From Aquipseudomonas alcaligenes (GTDB taxonomy: Bacteria; Pseudomonadota; Gammaproteobacteria; Pseudomonadales; Pseudomonadaceae): a stretch of DNA of 64,000 nt. Numbering within the stretch: the first letter of the stretch is position 1; each line of letters starts with the position of its first letter. The translations under genes and the position numbers were made by a program. The DNA lies in NCBI RefSeq assembly GCF_003205495.1, contig NZ_QJRX01000008.1:186001-250000 (forward strand). Direction: 5' to 3'. The notes under the pieces were generated by a model. That model saw only the letters and a list, made by a program, of their open reading frames with translations. It did not search any database and had not been told where the DNA came from. This document shows positions 61,903 through 64,000 of the stretch, piece by piece.

Positions 61903-62313
61903 TCAGTGACAGCAGTCGCGGTCGTCCAGCGCCTCCAGCAGCCGACAATGCTCGGCATGGCCGCTGTGACAACCGGCCAGCTTGCTCAGCTCGGCCTGCA
62001 TGTTCTGCAGGTCGCGGATGCGTGTGGCGATGGCGTCCAGATGTTCGCGCACCATCTGGTCGGCGCTGGCGCAAGGACTCTCGGGGTGGGCGGCGAGATC
62101 CAGCAGGCTGCGGATTTCCTCCAGGCTGAAGCCCAGCTCGCGGCCGCGGCGGATAAAGCGCAGCCTGCGCACATCCTGTTCCTGGTAGTGGCGATAGCCG
62201 GCAGGGCTGCGCTGTGGTGCCGGCAGCAGGCCGCTGCGCTCGTAGAAACGGATGGTTTCCAGGTTCACGCCGCTGTCGCGGGCCAGCATGCCGATGGTGA
62301 TGGGTTTGCTCAT
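61903..62313 (-). CDS. MerR family heavy-metal-responsive regulator (CadR/PbrR/ZntR-like)
   Basis: A 136-residue MerR-type activator. The HTH is ITIGMLARDSGVNLETIRFY ERSGLL-type, followed by the dimer helix. Metal-binding cysteines are Cys81, Cys115 and Cys123, plus a C-terminal DRDCCH tail. The Cys77/112/119-like spacing is that of CadR/PbrR, so Cd, Pb or Zn are the likely inducers. It is divergent from the transporter gene it probably controls and sits beside a textbook MerR operator. Confidence 0.92.
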   Translation of the reverse strand: MSKPITIGMLARDSGVNLETIRFYERSGLLPAPQRSPAGYRHYQEQDVRRLRFIRRGRELGFSLEEIRSLLDLAAHPESPCASADQMVREHLDAIATRIRDLQNMQAELSKLAGCHSGHAEHCRLLEALDDRDCCH

Positions 62314-62314
62314 G

Positions 62315-62345
62315 TTGACTCCGTAGCGACTACAGGGTTTAGCCT
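62315..62345 (+). promoter_or_regulatory. MerR-type promoter/operator of the metal-efflux gene
   Basis: TTGACT (−35) and TAGCCT (−10) are separated by 19 bases, the over-long spacing that MerR activators correct by DNA distortion. Between them lies the dyad ACTCCGTAG-CGA-CTACAGGGT (62318–62338), which matches the CadR/PbrR/ZntR operator type. Confidence 0.92.
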
Positions 62346-62375
62346 AGTCTGCACCTGAACCAAAGGAGATACCAA

Positions 62376-63005
62376 ATGGGTGCTCATTGCTGCGGCCCCG
62401 ATACCGCTCCCAAGCACGACGACGGTCGCTACCGGCGCATCCTGTGGATAGCGCTGCTGGTCAACCTGGCCATGTTCCTGGTCGAGATCGGCGCCGGCCT
62501 GCGGGCCGGCTCGGTGTCGCTGCTGGCCGATTCGCTGGATTTTCTCGGTGACGCCGGCAACTACGCGATCAGCCTCTGGGTGCTGGGCATGGCCCTCGCC
62601 TGGCGGGCCCGCGCCGCCCAGTTGAAGGCCGTCAGCATGCTGCTGTTCGGCCTCGGCGTACTGGGGGCGGCGCTCTGGCACTGGTGGCAGGGCGGCGTAC
62701 CGAGTGCGCCGACCATGGGCCTGGTAGGCAGCCTGGCGCTGCTGGCCAATGTCGGCGTGGCGGCGCTGCTGTATGCCTACCGCGAGGGCGACAGCAACAT
62801 GCGCAGCGTCTGGCTGTGCACCCGCAACGATGCCCTGGGCAACCTCGCCGTGCTGGCGGCGGCGCTCGGCGTGTTCGGCACCGGCAGCGCCTGGCCGGAC
62901 CTGGCCGTGGCCGCCATCATGGCTAGCCTGGCCGTGCATTCGGCCATCGCGGTGCTGCGTCATGCCGATGGCGAACTCAATGGCGGACACGAGCATGCGC
63001 ACTGA
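62376..63005 (+). CDS. Cation diffusion facilitator (CDF)-like metal transporter, short form
   Basis: A 209-residue membrane protein with six hydrophobic segments and no C-terminal cytoplasmic metal domain, so shorter than typical CDFs (~300). TM2 has the metal-site pair DFLGD in SLLADSLDFLGDAGNYAISL. In TM5 the usual HxxxD is CTRND. The N-terminus MGAHCCGPD and C-terminus GGHEHAH add further soft-metal and His ligands. AAAGGAG precedes the ATG, and the MerR operator is just upstream. It should export Cd, Zn or a similar metal. Confidence 0.88.
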   Translation: MGAHCCGPDTAPKHDDGRYRRILWIALLVNLAMFLVEIGAGLRAGSVSLLADSLDFLGDAGNYAISLWVLGMALAWRARAAQLKAVSMLLFGLGVLGAALWHWWQGGVPSAPTMGLVGSLALLANVGVAALLYAYREGDSNMRSVWLCTRNDALGNLAVLAAALGVFGTGSAWPDLAVAAIMASLAVHSAIAVLRHADGELNGGHEHAH

Positions 63006-63330
63006 ACTGAAAGAGGCGCTGCAACAGGCCTTCGCCGAAGGCGAGGCGGCGCTGGCCCGCGGCGATCTGGACAGCGCCTACGCCTGGCTGGAACGCGCCC
63101 ATATCCTCGGCCAGCGCATGCCGCTGCGCCACGCCTGGTCGCACTGGCTGATGCTGCGCGTCGGCTGGCGGGCGCGCGACTGGCGCGAGGTGGCCGGGCA
63201 GCTGCCACGCATCCTCGCCGCGCTGCTGTTCTCGCGCCTGTGGGTGCCGTTGGGCAACAGCGGGCGGGCGCGGGTCAGCGCGTTCCAGCCGATGCCGCTC
63301 AGCGAGGAGCTGCGTCGCCTGCTGGACTGA
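62995..63330 (+). CDS. DUF3703 family protein
   Basis: A 111-residue soluble protein, helical, with LARGDLDSAYAWLERAHILG and PLRHAWSHWLMLRVGWRARD, the DUF3703 pattern. The family commonly follows MerR–CDF pairs, and here the gene overlaps the CDF end by 11 bases; a helper role in metal handling is inferred from that. Two Met starts (62980, 62995) are possible. Its 3' end overlaps the convergent GST gene by 32 bases. Confidence 0.82.
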   Translation: MRTELKEALQQAFAEGEAALARGDLDSAYAWLERAHILGQRMPLRHAWSHWLMLRVGWRARDWREVAGQLPRILAALLFSRLWVPLGNSGRARVSAFQPMPLSEELRRLLD

Positions 63331-64000
63331 GCGGCGGGTGCAGCGCCCGCAGCCGCGCGCCCAGGTGGCTGCCCGGCAGCGCCTCGATGAAGGCGCGCAG
63401 GCGCTGCGGGTAGTCGGGCGCCACCGCGGCGATCACGCTGGGGCGCCGCAGCAGGGCCTGGCGCCAGGCGTGCAGACGGGCCAGTTGCGGCGGCAGACGC
63501 GACTCCGCCAGCAGGTCGAAGACCTCCCAGTAGCGCAGCACCGGGGCGAACAGCGCATCGACCAGGCAGAAGCTCTTGCCGTCGAAGAAGGGCCCGCCGC
63601 CGAGCGCCTGCTCCAGCTCCGCGAGGCGTTGGCGCACCCGCTGCAGAGCCTCGTCGAAGCGCTCCGGGGTGGCCCGGTAGAGCGCGGCGATATCGTTCAG
63701 CAGGGCCGAGGCGAACTCCATCCAGGCGCGGTGGCGGGCCCGCTGCAGCGGCTGCTGCGGGTGCAGCTTCGGCTCTGCGATCTCCTCCAGGTACTCGACG
63801 ATGGGCCCGGACTCGAACAGCGTGTATCCGTCGACCCGCAGCAGGGGCACCTTGCCCAGTGGCGACAGGCGCAGGAACCAGTCCGGCTTGTGGGCGAGGT
63901 CGATGTCGGTACGGCTGAAGGCGATGCCCTTTTCCGCCATGACGATGGCGGCCCGCTGCACATAGGGGCAGAGCGGGTGGCTGACCAGCTGCAGAGGGAG
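63299..64000 (-). CDS. Glutathione S-transferase family protein (5' end beyond the right edge)
   Basis: About 234 residues are visible; the start lies past base 64000. The thioredoxin-like N-domain shows HPLCPYVQRAAIVMAEKGIA (active-site Cys region), LGKVPLLRVDGYTLFESGPI and VEYLEEI, followed by the all-helical C-domain (FFDGKSFCLVDALFAPVLRY). It is a stringent-starvation/omega-like GST by the CPYVQR motif. The C-terminus extends to ALHPPLSPAGDAAPR, overlapping the opposite-strand DUF3703 gene. Confidence 0.92.
   Translation of the reverse strand, partial: LPLQLVSHPLCPYVQRAAIVMAEKGIAFSRTDIDLAHKPDWFLRLSPLGKVPLLRVDGYTLFESGPIVEYLEEIAEPKLHPQQPLQRARHRAWMEFASALLNDIAALYRATPERFDEALQRVRQRLAELEQALGGGPFFDGKSFCLVDALFAPVLRYWEVFDLLAESRLPPQLARLHAWRQALLRRPSVIAAVAPDYPQRLRAFIEALPGSHLGARLRALHPPLSPAGDAAPR

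Overview
The window is a chromosomal segment of a high-GC Pseudomonas. The gene runs parC–parE–yqiA–cpdA–yqiB–nudF, thiC–tolC, rnr–rlmB–rpsF–rpsR–rplI–dnaB–alr–nicD–ygiQ and the transglutaminase/ATP-grasp trio match, from memory, the conserved order of the P. aeruginosa PA4964–PA4973 and PA4925–PA4937 regions. Genes are tightly packed, many overlap by 4 nt (ATGA), and no transposase, integrase, rRNA or CRISPR array is visible.

Layout. 1–7043 (minus strand): start of parC, a retropepsin-like protease, a phytase-like esterase, parE, yqiA, cpdA, yqiB and nudF. 7300–16771 (plus): a PAS protein, then a compact six-gene cluster: ThiF–acyltransferase fusion, acyl-CoA dehydrogenase, RND/MMPL exporter, unknown secreted protein, LolA-like carrier and DUF1302-like outer-membrane barrel. 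This cluster separates nudF from the DUF3298 lipoprotein and thiC, which I expect to lie close together, so it looks like an accessory insertion. It reads as a pathway that makes an acylated product and moves it across the envelope, and it is the best candidate here for an undescribed system. 16884–23480: DUF3298 lipoprotein, thiC with a TPP riboswitch, tolC and a chemoreceptor.

23583–32214: tandem tRNA-Leu(CAG) genes, rnr–rlmB, the ribosomal protein operon, dnaB and alr. 32221–43737: the diguanylate cyclase nicD, ygiQ, and a transglutaminase / circularly permuted ATP-grasp / transglutaminase operon. Its first gene is flanked by inverted copies of a hairpin-rich repeat. 43893–45624: a lower-GC type VI secretion cassette (PAAR tip, lipase effector, lipoprotein immunity protein).

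45679–64000: mixed metabolic and accessory genes. These are a BaiN-type flavoprotein, a DUF429 fusion, a histone-deacetylase-like hydrolase, a GNAT–SagB pair, tesB, a HAD phosphatase, a small kinase, an acyl-CoA synthetase with a divergent AraC regulator, a zinc protease, a DUF411 protein, trmA, a purine permease, a DJ-1 protein with an orphan SecD-head lipoprotein, a MerR–CDF–DUF3703 metal module and the end of a glutathione S-transferase gene.

Functions are assigned from motifs and remembered family features. No database search was run.
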